Shown: one piece after another, positions 1 to 7,900 of the stretch
How positions within the stretch are numbered: the stretch's first letter is position 1
Layout of the letters: every line of letters begins with the position of its first letter
Assembly (NCBI RefSeq): GCF_020439865.1
Contig: NZ_JAGRPF010000095.1
Location: 1 to 64,000 of the forward strand
DNA from: Prosthecobacter sp.
GTDB taxonomy: Bacteria > Verrucomicrobiota > Verrucomicrobiia > Verrucomicrobiales > Verrucomicrobiaceae
Direction of reading: 5' to 3'
Length of the DNA: 64,000 nucleotides
Made by a program: the position numbers and the translations under genes
Notes under the pieces: generated by a model
The model's database searches: none
The model's input: only the letters and a program-made list of their open reading frames with translations
What the model was told of the DNA's origin: nothing

Positions 1-1
1 C

Positions 2-247
2 CTCACTGCGCAGGGCGGTGGGAAGATCCACGCGGAGTGGCCTTACAGCACCCGCATGAGTGCCACGCGTCTGTTGAAGAAGATCATCGGCGTGGACGAC
101 GACTTCTCCAGCGCGGGCACCACCGAAGGCCTGGAGAAAACGCTGACCGGCTTCACGCCCGGTGTGACCGTGGAAATCCAGGCCATCGCCTACAACGACG
201 GCGGCGATGCATTGCCCAGCTTGTCGCAAAGCGTGGTGGTGACGTGA
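2..247 (+). CDS. C-terminal fragment of a protein with a probable Fn3-like end
   Basis: The frame is open from the left edge of the window and stops at 245-247, so only the last 81 residues are visible and the true start lies outside. The end of the fragment (a TPGVTVEIQAIAYNDGG stretch, then a final run of beta-prone residues) looks like the last strands of a fibronectin type III-like domain, where a 'speech-pattern' of TPGxTVxxxVxAxNxxG is usual. An internal ATG at 56 could be mistaken for a start, but the frame continues upstream without a stop. The next gene downstream encodes a collagen-like protein, so both may be surface or filament proteins. The domain call rests on pattern only. Confidence 0.5.
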   Translation, partial: LTAQGGGKIHAEWPYSTRMSATRLLKKIIGVDDDFSSAGTTEGLEKTLTGFTPGVTVEIQAIAYNDGGDALPSLSQSVVVT

Positions 248-250
248 GCG

Positions 251-434
251 GGAGGGCAACGCTCCTGCGTTGCCGAATTCGGCAGACACGGAGGTCTGCC
301 CTCCGGGTGGGGACATGCTGCGCCATGTCCGACGAAGAGAAATGGGACGGGAGCGCGGGTTGACTTCGTCTGTCTCGCTTAGCTCGGCACTCCTGCCCGC
401 ATCTTCCAAGCAGCGGACAAGAGTGTCCGCACTC
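251..434. repeat. Cluster of four mini-hairpins (cluster A)
   Basis: The gap between the first gene and the collagen-like gene holds a chain of short perfect hairpins: GGCAACGC/GCGTTGCC with loop TCCT (255-274); GGCAGAC/GTCTGCC with a 6-base loop (281-300); GGACATG/CATGTCC (311-330); and GCGGACA/TGTCCGC with loop AGAG (413-430). The last overlaps an alternative hairpin GAGTG/CACTC (421-434). GGAGGGC at 251-257 can also pair with GCCCTCC at 298-304, enclosing the first two hairpins. No T-run follows, so these are not ordinary terminators. The 251-282 part recurs in inverted orientation at 949-980 with one mismatch, marking a dispersed element. I see no gene between 248 and 500. Confidence 0.75.
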
Positions 435-500
435 CTTTCTTCATCTGCCTCTTCTTGAAATCTTTTTTGTCTCTTTCGGCCAACCCCACCCACGACCATC

Positions 501-860
501 ATGCCCTACGATCCTAATTATCCGCCCACGAACGCCCTGATCGAGTCCGCGCCGATGCGTGCGCAGTTTCAGGGGATCGTCGATTTGATCAGCAGCATTC
601 CCAAAGGGGATCCCGGTGATCCCGGACCTCAAGGGCCGGCAGGTCCTCAGGGTCCGCAGGGCAATGACGGAGCGGAAGGGCCGCAGGGACCGGTGGGCGA
701 GGTGAGCTTCGCGGATCTGAGCAACGCGATCGTCGGCACCAGCAACAACAGCAACAGCATCGATGTGCTGGGACTGGCGGTGAGCGATCCGCCGACGCAG
801 GCGGAGGTGCAGCAGATCGCGGACAAGGTGGATGAGTTGATCAATGCGTTGAGGAGGTAG
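501..860 (+). CDS. Small collagen-like protein
   Basis: A 119-residue protein with an N-terminal region of about 35 residues, an uninterrupted collagen-type Gly-X-Y tract of 11 triplets (Gly at 36, 39 and so on to 66; mostly GPQ, GPA and GDP triplets), and a C-terminal region of about 50 residues that ends in a probable amphipathic helix. There is no signal peptide. Short Gly-X-Y proteins of this shape occur in phage tail fibres and in bacterial surface or spore filaments, where the tract forms a triple helix and the ends trimerise. No phage gene is nearby. The start codon has no clear Shine-Dalgarno sequence. The function is unknown; it could partner with the Fn3-like protein upstream. The CDS itself is well supported by its composition and its clean start and stop. 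Confidence 0.8.
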   Translation: MPYDPNYPPTNALIESAPMRAQFQGIVDLISSIPKGDPGDPGPQGPAGPQGPQGNDGAEGPQGPVGEVSFADLSNAIVGTSNNSNSIDVLGLAVSDPPTQAEVQQIADKVDELINALRR

Positions 861-876
861 GTTTTTTTGTTCTTTG

Positions 877-911
877 TTCTTGGTTCTTGGTTCTTGGTTC
901 TTGGTTCTTGG
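877..911. repeat. Five perfect tandem copies of TTCTTGG
   Basis: Five exact head-to-tail copies of the heptamer TTCTTGG occupy 877-911, preceded by one degenerate copy (TTCTTTG, 870-876) and a T-run. The array starts 16 bases after the stop codon of the collagen-like gene. Because the unit is 7 bases, it would shift frame if translated, so it is non-coding. It could be a slippage-prone microsatellite. Confidence 0.9.
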
Positions 912-930
912 TTCGCGGGGATGATGGGAG

Positions 931-1040
931 GGCACGGCTCCTGCCGTGCCGAAGTCGGCAACGCAGGAGCGTTGCCCTCCGGGGGTAGGGACAAGGAGGT
1001 GGGGGCTCCGACCCCACGAAGATGGGGAACGGAGTTCCCC
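931..1040. repeat. Cluster of four mini-hairpins (cluster B)
   Basis: A second chain of hairpins lies before the TPR gene: GGCACGGC/GCCGTGCC with loop TCCT (931-950); GGCAACGC/GCGTTGCC with loop AGGA (957-976); GTGGGG/CCCCAC (999-1017); and GGGGAAC/GTTCCCC with loop GGA (1024-1040). The second hairpin is the exact reverse complement of the first hairpin of cluster A. The 861-1146 gap contains this cluster and the heptamer array and no gene that I can support. Confidence 0.75.
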
Positions 1041-1146
1041 GCTCCTTGGGGCGGCTTTTGTGCTTTGTGATGAAGGCGGTACTTGACGCGGGGCTGACCT
1101 GTCCGCGAAGGTACCGTCTCAACCACCCGACCCCTCTGTCGAGACC

Positions 1147-1995
1147 ATGCCCGAGAATTCTTCCCAGACACCCGCCTCAGATTCTGTCATCCAAGACGCC
1201 CTCAAGGTGGTGGAGACGCAGCGTGCGGCGGTGAAGGAGTATCCGGGCAAGGCGCCGGGTCTGGTGCGCGCCCTGCAGACGCTGGGCGATGCGCAGCGCG
1301 ATGCGGGTGACATTGCATCTGCGGAGGCGACGTATCGCGAAGCACTGGAGGCGGGCAAGGAGCTGGAAATGCCGGTGGAGGTGATGGCGAACGTGCGCAC
1401 GAGCCTGGCGACGCTGCTGGACTTCAGCGGGCGTGAGTCGGAGTCGCTGGCCTATTATGAAGAGGCGATCAATGACCACGAGGCGCTGGGCGGAGAGAAC
1501 ACGGAGGTGGCGGCGCAGCTGCGCAACAACCTGGCGATGACGTACAAGTGCATGGACAAGTTTGCACTGGCGGAACAGCATTACCTGCGCGCGCTGGAAA
1601 CGCTGGAGAACAAGCGCGGACGCAAGTCGGAATCCGTGGCGTGTGTGTTCAACAATCTGGGCAGCCTGTATTACGCGGCCGGATTTCCGGACCAGGCGAA
1701 GGAGATGTTTGAAGACGGATTGCAGATCCGCATCGAGGTGCTGGGAGACAAGCATCGTGACGTGGCGCAGTCGCTGTGCAATCTGGGCACGGCCTGCCAT
1801 GAGCTGAAGGAAAATGACGCGGCGCAGAAGCATTTTGAGAAGAGCCTGTCGATCCTCGAGTCACAGCTTCCGGTGGAGGTGACGAGCTATGAGGCGATCG
1901 GGCTCGATTACATCGCGATGCTGGAGATCATCGGTGAAGACAACAAGGCGGCGGCCTTTAAAAAGCGCATGGAAAAGGTGCTGGCGACAGTTTGA
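1147..1995 (+). CDS. Tetratricopeptide repeat protein, kinesin-light-chain-like
   Basis: A 282-residue, all-helical protein made of about five to six TPR units of the TPR_12/kinesin-light-chain type. It shows the usual A-x-x-x-Y-x-x-A-L-x pattern several times (for example AEATYREALEAGK, AYYEEAINDHEALGG, AEQHYLRALETLE). There is no signal peptide or membrane segment, so it is probably a cytoplasmic scaffold for protein-protein contacts. The gene ends about 50 bases before the start of PTS enzyme I on the same strand, so the two may be co-transcribed, but TPR proteins give no functional clue by themselves. The start at 1147 has only a weak purine stretch (GAGA) upstream; the next internal ATG is too far in to be a better choice. 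Confidence 0.85.
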   Translation: MPENSSQTPASDSVIQDALKVVETQRAAVKEYPGKAPGLVRALQTLGDAQRDAGDIASAEATYREALEAGKELEMPVEVMANVRTSLATLLDFSGRESESLAYYEEAINDHEALGGENTEVAAQLRNNLAMTYKCMDKFALAEQHYLRALETLENKRGRKSESVACVFNNLGSLYYAAGFPDQAKEMFEDGLQIRIEVLGDKHRDVAQSLCNLGTACHELKENDAAQKHFEKSLSILESQLPVEVTSYEAIGLDYIAMLEIIGEDNKAAAFKKRMEKVLATV

Positions 1996-2046
1996 TGCAC
2001 GGTCGCGTTTGCCAAACGCATCGTCCGCATGAAAGGTGAGCGCGGC

Positions 2047-3807
2047 ATGACTTCCACCCCCACTTCGCACGAAAAAATCTGGACCGGCACGGCCGTGTCA
2101 GACGGCGTGGCGCATGCGGTGGTGCATGTGTTGAAGGACCACTTTGACGAGCCTGACGAGGAGCCGATCCAACCCGGCACGGAAGATCATGAGATGGCGC
2201 GCCTGAACGCCGCGCTGGAGGTGACGCGCCAGGAGATCGAGGAGCTGCAGCGCGTGATGGACGGCGAGCAGGGGAGCGCGGAGAGCGAGATTTTTGAGAC
2301 GCATCTGCTGATCCTGCAGGACTCGACGATCCTGAAGCAGACGGAGAAGATCGTGCGCGAGAAGCTGGTGTGCGTGGACTGGGCCTACTACAAGCTGATG
2401 TGCAAGCACATGGATGCGCTGCGCGGGCTCTCGGACGCGTATTTGCGGGAACGATTTCTCGACGTGAAGGATGTGACGCACCGCGTGATGCGCCACCTGC
2501 GCGGCGAGCTGCTGAACCATCCGATGTTTGACGAGCCGGTGATCGTGGTGGCGCATGATCTGACGCCCTCGGACACGGTGCAGCTGGACCGCACGAAGGT
2601 GCTGGGCTTTGCCGTGGAGACGGGAAGCTCGGTGTCGCATGCGGCGATCATCGCACGCTCGCTGGCGCTGCCGGCGGTGGTGAAAATGCACGGCATCTGT
2701 GACGAACTGCACAGCGGTGACACGGTGCTGCTGGACGGTGAAGGCGGTCTGCTGATCAAGAATCCGAGCCAGGACACGCTGGCGCGCTACCGCCTGCGGG
2801 AAGAGCAGGCGGAACGGCGCGAGGATGTGTTTCAAGTGGAGCGCCACAAGCCCTCGCTGACGGTCTGCGGCAGCTCCATCTGCGTGGGCGCGAATGCGGA
2901 GTTCATCGAAGAGGTGGAGATCGTGGAGGACAGCGGCGCCGAAGAGGTGGGGTTGTTCCGCACGGAGTTTCTGCATCTGGAGAATCCGGACGCGACGGAA
3001 GATCAGCTGGCGGCCGCCTATGGCCGGGTGGTGAGCTCGCTCGCGCCGAAGCGCGTGGTGTTTCGCACGCTGGACCTCGGTGGTGACAAGATCGACGAAC
3101 GACTCGCGCTGGAGCCGGAGCCGAATCCGTTTCTCGGCTGGCGCGGCATCCGGCTTTCGCTCGGACGGGTGGACTTGTTCAAGCGTCAGTTGCGTGCGCT
3201 GCTGCGTGCGGCCGCCAATGGCCGGGTAGGGATCATGTTCCCCATGGTTTCGGGTGTGCAGGAGGTGCTGGATGCCAAGGCGGTGCTCAACGACTGCGCG
3301 GATGAACTCACGGCGGAAGGCGTGGACGTGCCGGATGAGATTGAAGTCGGAGCGATGATCGAGATACCCAGCGCGGCGCTGTCGGCGGATCTGATCTCGG
3401 CCGAAGTCGATTTCCTCAGCCTGGGGACGAACGATTTGATCCAGTACACGATCGCGGTGGACCGGCTGAACGACCGGGTGGCGGGATTGTACCAGCCCAC
3501 GCACCCGGCGGTGCTGCGATTGATCAGCATGTCGGTCCAGGCGGCGCGCGGTGCGGGCATCCGCATCGGCATGTGCGGAGAAATGGCATCGGACCTGACG
3601 CTTACTCCTTTGATGATCGGTCTCGGCTTGAACGAACTGAGCGTTGCGACGACGCAGATCGCACGCGTGAAGCATGCGGTGCGGCGTCTGCGCGTGTCGG
3701 AGTGCGAGGAGCTGGCGAAAAACGTCCTGACATGCACCAGCCCGGCCAAGATTCGAGATCTCAGCCGGGCTGTGGCGGACCGTTGCTATCCCGAGTTGTT
3801 CGAGTAG
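2047..3807 (+). CDS. ptsI: Phosphoenolpyruvate-protein phosphotransferase (PTS enzyme I)
   Basis: 586 residues, close to the usual length of about 575. Enzyme I autophosphorylates on histidine from phosphoenolpyruvate and passes the phosphate to HPr or NPr in the cytoplasm. The swivelling domain carries the active-site motif VSHAAIIARSL with His198. The PEP-binding barrel shows LDLGGDKI, NPFLGWRGIRLSL, EVGAMIEIPSA, LSLGTNDLIQYT, and the catalytic Cys510 in GMCGEMASD. I place the start at 2047, because AGGTGAG (2034-2040) sits six bases upstream; the ATG at 2029 in the same frame has no ribosome-binding site. No HPr, EIIA or permease gene is visible nearby, so it may serve a regulatory PTS of the kind common in bacteria without sugar permeases. 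That last point is inference. Confidence 0.95.
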   Translation: MTSTPTSHEKIWTGTAVSDGVAHAVVHVLKDHFDEPDEEPIQPGTEDHEMARLNAALEVTRQEIEELQRVMDGEQGSAESEIFETHLLILQDSTILKQTEKIVREKLVCVDWAYYKLMCKHMDALRGLSDAYLRERFLDVKDVTHRVMRHLRGELLNHPMFDEPVIVVAHDLTPSDTVQLDRTKVLGFAVETGSSVSHAAIIARSLALPAVVKMHGICDELHSGDTVLLDGEGGLLIKNPSQDTLARYRLREEQAERREDVFQVERHKPSLTVCGSSICVGANAEFIEEVEIVEDSGAEEVGLFRTEFLHLENPDATEDQLAAAYGRVVSSLAPKRVVFRTLDLGGDKIDERLALEPEPNPFLGWRGIRLSLGRVDLFKRQLRALLRAAANGRVGIMFPMVSGVQEVLDAKAVLNDCADELTAEGVDVPDEIEVGAMIEIPSAALSADLISAEVDFLSLGTNDLIQYTIAVDRLNDRVAGLYQPTHPAVLRLISMSVQAARGAGIRIGMCGEMASDLTLTPLMIGLGLNELSVATTQIARVKHAVRRLRVSECEELAKNVLTCTSPAKIRDLSRAVADRCYPELFE

Positions 3808-3822
3808 CCGGTGGTTTTGGGG

Positions 3823-4566
3823 TTAAGCGGCGAGCTTGGCCTTCGACTTGCGCGTTGGTTTGGCGGGCTTGGGAGCCACCGTGGGACGGAAGGCGTCGCC
3901 AAAGAGGTACTGGCGTGCGCTGTCCACCTGGCCCATGACGCGGCGGTTCCACTTGGTGTATTCCTTGCCCAGGCGTTCTTCGGCGTCTCCCTGCTGCAGG
4001 GCACCGTCGAGGCTCATGTGTTCGGTGCTCAGTTCGAATTGGAAGGTGATTTCCGGGATGTGGAGTTCCACGGCTTCGAACATGTCCATTACGCGGGCGG
4101 CATAGCTGGTGTCCCAGACTTTGTCGTCCTCGTCATAGCAGCTGGTGACCAGGTGGGCGATGAGGTACTCGGCGTTGTCGGAGAAGACTTCCGCGGCGTC
4201 AATCACCGAGTCGAAGCTCTCGCGGTCCGCCGTCACGGGCAGCACCACCGAGACGGCAACGCCGGCGGCGTGAAGGATCTGATCCATCTCGCAGCCTTGG
4301 TAGAACTTGTTGAAGAACTCACCCAGACCTGTGCCCACATCCATGATGGTCAGCGGGGAGGCGTCAACGTGAGCGAGGAACTCTCTCGGCGTCAGCGAGT
4401 TGACATCGAGGGCCGTGGAACCCATTTCACTTGGGGCGTCCTCTTCGGTGAGGGAGAGGAGTTGATGGGGGACACCATACTGCTGGAGGTAGCGGTGGAA
4501 GCAGAGAGCCAGAGTGCTCTTGCCGGTGCCGGGATAGTCGTTCTGGATGAGGATGAGCTTCTTCAT
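3823..4566 (-). CDS. ParA/MinD-like P-loop ATPase, orphan
   Basis: A 247-residue protein with an N-terminal Walker A motif PGTGKST within the first 17 residues, a strand ending in MDVGTG in the Walker B position (about residue 75), and a basic, Lys/Ala/Pro-rich tail. The layout suggests the SIMIBI class of NTPases (ParA/MinD/CobQ-like) used for partitioning or positioning, but the signature lysine of ParA at the start of Walker A is not obvious and there is no ParB or par site gene next to it. It converges with ptsI, with 15 bases between the stop codons. It has a good promoter and a 13-bp inverted repeat just upstream. There is no clear Shine-Dalgarno site. The substrate or cargo is unknown. 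Confidence 0.7.
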   Translation of the reverse strand: MKKLILIQNDYPGTGKSTLALCFHRYLQQYGVPHQLLSLTEEDAPSEMGSTALDVNSLTPREFLAHVDASPLTIMDVGTGLGEFFNKFYQGCEMDQILHAAGVAVSVVLPVTADRESFDSVIDAAEVFSDNAEYLIAHLVTSCYDEDDKVWDTSYAARVMDMFEAVELHIPEITFQFELSTEHMSLDGALQQGDAEERLGKEYTKWNRRVMGQVDSARQYLFGDAFRPTVAPKPAKPTRKSKAKLAA

Positions 4567-4590
4567 AATATTTTTGCAGATTGCACGACC

Positions 4591-4618
4591 ATTATCGAAA
4601 TTATGGAAAAGATTGCAA
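4591..4618 (-). promoter_or_regulatory. Promoter of the ParA-like ATPase gene
   Basis: Reading the minus strand, TTGCAA (4618-4613) and GATAAT (4596-4591) are spaced by 16 bases and lie about 25 bases before the ATG at 4566. The same two hexamers at the same spacing occur before the di-heme gene at 18212. Confidence 0.55.
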
Positions 4619-4647
4619 GAATAAATATTTTACATTTCCATAATTTC
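4597..4647. promoter_or_regulatory. 13-bp perfect inverted repeat, possible operator
   Basis: GAAATTATGGAAA (4597-4609) and its exact reverse complement TTTCCATAATTTC (4635-4647) are separated by 25 bases. The left arm lies inside the promoter spacer and the right arm upstream of the -35 box, as expected for two half-operators bound by a dimer or looped together. No regulator is assigned. Confidence 0.45.
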
Positions 4648-4829
4648 AATCATTGGCGGTGTTCTCAGGCGAGCTAGCTTCCTTGAAAATCAAGGCTTCC
4701 ACGGTCAGTTGCAGGTGGGTGACGCCTGAGTAAAAAAGTTTTAACCGGGAAGCCTTGTCCCGGATCCATGTCCACTCGGGACCTCTCATTGAGCGCCGTT
4801 TTTGCGTTTCATTCACGCCGAAGCAGTCC

Positions 4830-4857
4830 TTGCGCTGTGAAAAGGAGGCACTAATAT
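4830..4857 (+). promoter_or_regulatory. Promoter of tRNA-Gln
   Basis: TTGCGC (4830-4835) and TAATAT (4852-4857) are 16 bases apart; the predicted start of transcription is about 12 bases before the mature tRNA end at 4878. Confidence 0.55.
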
Positions 4858-4877
4858 CCGCCCCTCACAGCACCTCC

Positions 4878-4951
4878 TACCCCGTGGTGTAATGGTAACA
4901 CAGGAGATTTTGATTCTCTCGTTCAAGGTTCGAATCCTTGCGGGGTAACCA
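4878..4951 (+). tRNA. tRNA-Gln(TTG)
   Basis: A full cloverleaf is visible. The acceptor stem TACCCCG (4878-4884) pairs perfectly with CGGGGTA (4941-4947). The D stem is GTGT/ACAC with loop AATGGTA. The anticodon stem is GGAGA/TCTCT with loop TTTTGAT (4908-4914), giving anticodon TTG at 4910-4912. The T arm is CAAGG/CCTTG with loop TTCGAAT. The discriminator base is A4948 and CCA is encoded at 4949-4951. A short hairpin ACTCAG/CTGAGT (4951-4965) follows and might help to end transcription, although no T-run is present. No integration (attachment-site) repeat is seen at its 3' end. Confidence 0.95.
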
Positions 4952-4983
4952 CTCAGGCACTGAGTTGCACAGTAAGTGTCGTG

Positions 4984-7900
4984 TCAGGGAGCGGGCATCA
5001 CCCAGACACTGGTGAGTGTGCTACGGCGGTTGAGGAACGCACAGTGAGCAGCTTTGAGTGGCAGGATGTCATTCTGAGATCGCAGGCTGGCGTCTCTGGT
5101 AGATGTCCAAATGGCAGAGGCCTTGGGGTATTGAAACAGCCAGTAACCGTCGTAACCGCTGGATCCAGGCTGGGAGTCGCCCTTCCAAAGTTGCAGAGCG
5201 TCGGCGGTTCCAGGATTCATCGTGGCGGTGAAAATGGAGGTGTCAGTCATGTTCAGGCGACTGGGGGTCGCATCCAGCGGCCATGGATTGGCAAACAGGT
5301 TGAAACCTGGTGACAGAAGCCGCGCAAAGGGAGTGGTCCGCACCTCGCCGGTCATGACCAGCGCTCGAGGTGATGAATTGCCCGTCTTCAGCAGCACACC
5401 CGTGCCCGGTGGAATGATGGTGGTGTCCGCATTGGTCAGGGTGGCGTCTCCGGCGGCATTCCACTGATGATAGGAACCGCCTTTCAGCAGCCAGAAGGTT
5501 TGGAAACCCGACGGAGTGCTGAACAACACTTGATCTGCCGTGGAGGGGTTGGTGGTGCCGTTCAGAATGTTTTTGTCGAACACCTGGCCGAGGGTGATGT
5601 GCTTGTGAATGGCGATGCGCGCGCCGCCGATGTCCATGGGAGCCTCAGGCAGTGTGTTGTTGGGTGATTCCGTATCGATGAGGAGCACGCGGTCGCCAAT
5701 ATGAGCGAGATCAAAGTGATGGCCGGCATGAGGTCCGTCTTTGATCTCGAGATAGTATCGTGCGTCCGGATCAAACACACCGGGCAGGTACGAGGCGTCC
5801 GCAAGATATACCGCATTGTCGACGGCCGAGTGAGCGAGCCCCGAAAAGACAGGCGCATTCAGGAGATTCATGCCGGCCGTCTGCACACCTTGTTGCACGG
5901 TGAGCTTTTGCCATGCGACGGGTTTGCCTGCGGCGGTCTCGTTGGTGATTGTGTTTTGTACTTTCAAACGCACGATCCCCAGATCGATGTTTTGTCCTCC
6001 CGCCGCGTCGAGATTCTCCCAGCGCAGGGTTTCGGTGCCGTCGAGATTGGTGATAACCGCTGGGGTTGTAATGAGCAGTGTCCAAGCCTTCAAGTCGGTG
6101 CTGCTTTCCAGGAGCCATTGCAGACCGCCAATGCCCTGAGGGTGGACGATGCTCGCGTTGACGTGGCCATTTTGAAGATCAAGCCGGAGATCTTCACCTG
6201 CATGAATGCCACTGCCGGCGCTGCCGCCCAGTGCATACTCGAGAAGATCGGGAAAATCATCGCCGTCGGCATTGGTGGCAGCGGTGGTGAGTCCGCCTGC
6301 CGCATTGCTGCGGCCGCTGTCGATCCATGCTGCAAAGGTTGAAGGATAGGAGTTGGTGGAATCAGCGAGCAGACGTTCGTTCGGAACGATTTCACGCACC
6401 TGGCTGGGGCTTTCCCACATTAAACGCGCCACCGCGTCGCCGCCGCTTTCGAAGAACTCCATCTGGATCGTCACGGGCGTGTCTGCCTGCAGATCAATCT
6501 CGCCGGTGTTGGCTTGCTCGCTGTGATTCGTCCAGTTGTTGATGATGAGCCGGCCGTTGATCCAAACACGCACACCATCATCACTGGTTGTGGTGAATGT
6601 GTAATGCTCGCTGTGGCGAGGTACGATGTATCCATGCCAGCACACGCTGAAGTTGTCCGCCGCAACGCGCGTGTCAGGAGCGCTGCCGTTCCAGCGGAAA
6701 TCGACGGCACGGTCGGTGCGGCTGAAGCGCAGCTGCTCAAAGTTGGTCCCGGCGTAGTAGTCGGCGGAGAGTCCGTTTTGAGCTGTTGGCAGCGTTCCGT
6801 GCGTGCTCGCGATTTCGATGAAATTGAGGGACGTGGTTTGTGTTGAGGCGCTGCCGTTGTCGATCGTGAGACGACCGTCGGCGACGATCACGCGGACAGT
6901 TTTGGTTTGAAATGTGCCGGCGGCACAGGCGAAAGCGCTCCAGACCGTGGTGCCTTCTGCGCGCAGTGTGTTCTTGCTCGCCATGGTGGCATCTCCAACG
7001 CTGAGGACGATGTCATACTCGCCGTTGGGCACCGTGATCTCCCATTTGGCGCCTGCTTGCATACGGATGAGGGTGTCCTGGCGCTGGTCGCTCACGCCAT
7101 TGCGATCACGACCCAGCGCAGAGTGATCAAGGTTCCAGCCGTACTCGAGTCCGTTGCGCGCTGCGAAAATGGCGCCGTTGTCCGCCGCGTAGCCATTTGG
7201 CGTCGGAGCGCCGGCATTTTGGAAATTGATCCGTGCAGCGAATGCAGTGACGGGAACAAAGGATGCAGTGGAGGGATCAGACGCGCCGCCTCCTTGTGCG
7301 ATGTGAGGCTGCACATTCGAGTTGGAGGCGGGAGGCGGAGGAATTGTCGATGGCAGGTCACCGGTGTTTGTGATGTTCAATACATTGGAGGCCAGATTGC
7401 CGAGGCCGGTGGTGTCGGTCATCACATTTGCGGCGATCTCGATGCGCACGCTGGCGGCTGAAGGCTCCACGTGAAAGCTGAAGCTCGTGCCCGTGATGGC
7501 GAAACCGGAGATCGTTCCACCTTCGATGCTGATGTCGCTGGAAGTGAAGCCGACGGCGGCTTCGCTCAGAACACCGGCAACGGGGAAGGATCCGCTCACT
7601 GTTGATCTGGCCGTGCCGAGCACAACATTCAATGGTGCGGGCGCGCTCATGACTGCGTCGTCAATTTGAGAGAGAAAAGACACGACTTTGGAGAGTTCGC
7701 TGTCTGTCAGCAAGACCCCTTGGTGGGCGCGAACTGCATCCGAGAGAGTCGTGGCTGAGCCGTCGTGCAGATAGGGCGCTGTATTCCAGAGACCGCGCAG
7801 CGTGGGGACGTCCAGACCGGTAAGCGGAGCATTCAGTCGCTGGCCGCTGCTGGGTTTGATTGTGCCGACGTTGGCGAACACGTTGAGTGCGCTGTTGGTG

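Noticed and set aside
2098..3675. Long minus-strand open frame opposite ptsI
   Set aside because: ptsI is unambiguous on the plus strand, and the antisense product is His/Arg/Gln-rich with no family features.
4878..4965. Integration site at the 3' end of tRNA-Gln
   Set aside because: No repeat of the tRNA end and no integrase or foreign gene block is seen in the following DNA.
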